Of a DNA stretch of 64,000 nt, positions 63,384 through 64,000 are shown piece by piece. The stretch covers positions 102,284-166,283 of the forward strand of contig NZ_BEYR01000009.1 of assembly GCF_002933815.1 (NCBI RefSeq). The letters are read 5' to 3'. A program made the translations under genes and the position numbers. This DNA is from Sphingobacterium sp. HMA12. GTDB lineage: Bacteria > Bacteroidota > Bacteroidia > Sphingobacteriales > Sphingobacteriaceae. Positions within the stretch are counted from its first letter, which is position 1, and every line of letters starts with the position of its first letter. The notes under the pieces were generated by a model. It was not told the DNA's origin. It was given only the letters and a program-made list of their open reading frames with translations, and made no database searches.

Positions 63384-63723
63384 TATAAATTACATTGCTA
63401 TAACGACTAAATTAGAGAATATCTCGTAGAAATGCAATGATAACGCGAGAAAGGCAAATTTTCAGAGTCCGTTAAGCCGCTGGACTTAGGGAAGTCCGAT
63501 CAATTCTGTAAAAGTCAGCCTATGACCTACAGCTCGCCGCACCACTCTGAAGCGAGGATGATTATCAACAGGATTTAGGCTACAGCTTGCTTCGCTCCCG
63601 AGTGTATATAGCAACGTTCCGACTGGTTTCTAGGCCTGCTGTTCCGGGCCGGTATCCCCGGACTTCCCCCGGAGCCGATAGCCCTGTTGAACCAGAAGAC
63701 CTGTAAAAAGCATATAAACGAAA
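63384..63723. other. Structured noncoding stretch beside the rRNA operon
   Basis: Between the DUF4886 gene and the terminator past 5S rRNA, this 340-base stretch has no convincing gene. From about 63470 to 63690 it is richer in G and C than the other spacers and has short dyads, for example GGACTT-AGGG-AAGTCC. Nothing was recognised by family. Confidence 0.5.
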
Positions 63724-63753
63724 GAAGCCCTTGACTGTTTCCAGCAAGGGCTT
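63724..63753 (-). terminator. Terminator of the rRNA operon
   Basis: GAAGCCCTTG pairs with CAAGGGCTTC around a 10-base loop, with TTTCGTTTATATG following on the minus strand. It is about 11 bases past the 5S 3' end. Confidence 0.8.
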
Positions 63754-63764
63754 CCGTGTAAAAA

Positions 63765-63873
63765 AAGGCACCGACCTACTCTCCCACCTGTTACGGCAAT
63801 ACCATCGGCTCTGGCGGGCTTGACTGCTCTGTTCGGAATGGGAAGAGGTAGACACCGCCGATATAGGCACCTA
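63765..63873 (-). rRNA. rrf: 5S ribosomal RNA
   Basis: On the minus strand the sequence starts TAGGTGCCTATATCGGCGGT and ends GGTCGGTGCCTTT. The internal CCCATTCCGAACAGAGCAGT is the universal 5S loop-B/C region, and TGGGAGAGTAGGTCGGTGC is the 3' arm. The terminal stem forms with two G-U pairs. Length is about 109 nt; the exact ends are approximate. It marks the downstream end of an rRNA operon whose 23S gene lies beyond the right edge. Confidence 0.95.
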
Positions 63874-64000
63874 AAGATCTTTTATAGATTTAAAGTAGTT
63901 AGATGTTAGTAGTTAGATCCCTTTTTATGGGCAATTAACCATCTTATACCTGTCTCTATATTGACATATATATTGAAAGAGTTGCGTTTCTGTTTGTTAT
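63874..64000 (-). other. 23S-5S internal spacer
   Basis: The last 127 bases are AT-rich, with no tRNA. They are taken as the spacer upstream of 5S rRNA, with the 23S 3' end expected just outside the window. Confidence 0.6.

Noticed and set aside
63580..63870. Minus-strand frame of 96 codons across the 5S rRNA
   Set aside because: It covers the 5S rRNA gene and its terminator; a translation here is an artefact.
1..64000. CRISPR arrays, prophage or complete insertion sequences
   Set aside because: No regularly spaced short repeats, phage structural genes or full transposase were found on either strand.

Overview
The window reads as chromosome of a Bacteroidota member, most likely Sphingobacterium or a close Sphingobacteriaceae relative (inference). 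The supporting signs are a SusC/SusD pair, promoters of the TTTG-N19-TAnnTTTG type in front of both tRNA genes, menaquinone synthesis through the futalosine route (mqnC), type B L31, and many secreted carbohydrate-active proteins. Spacers are AT-rich, and many genes end in strong hairpin terminators.

Layout. 1-2434: two POT peptide transporters on the minus strand, the first cut by the window edge. 2570-7467: minus-strand housekeeping run (rpmE, then GlmU-like, tpiA, prmA and a Mur ligase, with an XRE regulator beyond). 7695-11524: DUF2853 gene and an N-acetylgalactosamine-type locus (CBM9-like protein, sugar kinase, divergent GH109), with two LacI-type operators in the divergent gap. 11612-16464: CNNM/CorC protein and two more POT transporters. 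16481-20773: sugar isomerase, Fe-S protein, UMF1-type MFS carrier and DacB. 20898-25925: SusD and SusC. 26344-28347: mqnC, scpB and a 51-residue acidic ORF. 28450-30337: GH25, rhodanese, thioredoxin operon. 30405-31915: bestrophin and two identical tRNA-Ser genes.

32197-38000: alkyltransferase Ogt, a beta-lactamase-fold remnant, a lone ExbD, a truncated haemoglobin, and a BlaI/M56 pair with a palindromic operator. 37561-42464: PhoX-like lipoprotein, di-haem peroxidase and a secreted protein of unknown role. 42555-46717: DoxX, a methionine gamma-lyase-type enzyme divergent from Lrp, a second bestrophin and an orphan PqqD-like protein. 46997-54500: TlpA-like thioredoxin, beta-helix/PDZ protein, a decayed patch, EthD protein, a frameshifted GH29 remnant and a GH29 fucosidase. 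54708-61908: DinB, AlkD-like repair protein, succinate CoA-transferase, AraC regulator with DUF1080 hydrolase, rpsT, SpoU methyltransferase, sucD. 61986-64000: DinB, DUF4886 and the 5S rRNA end of an rRNA operon.

The window is mostly ordinary chromosome. No CRISPR array, prophage, complete insertion sequence or obvious defence island was seen. The points most worth following are the GalNAc salvage locus with paired operators, several genes whose promoter box abuts the start codon (possible leaderless mRNAs), the small acidic ORF, the orphan PqqD protein, and the nested inverted repeats at 48753-48832.
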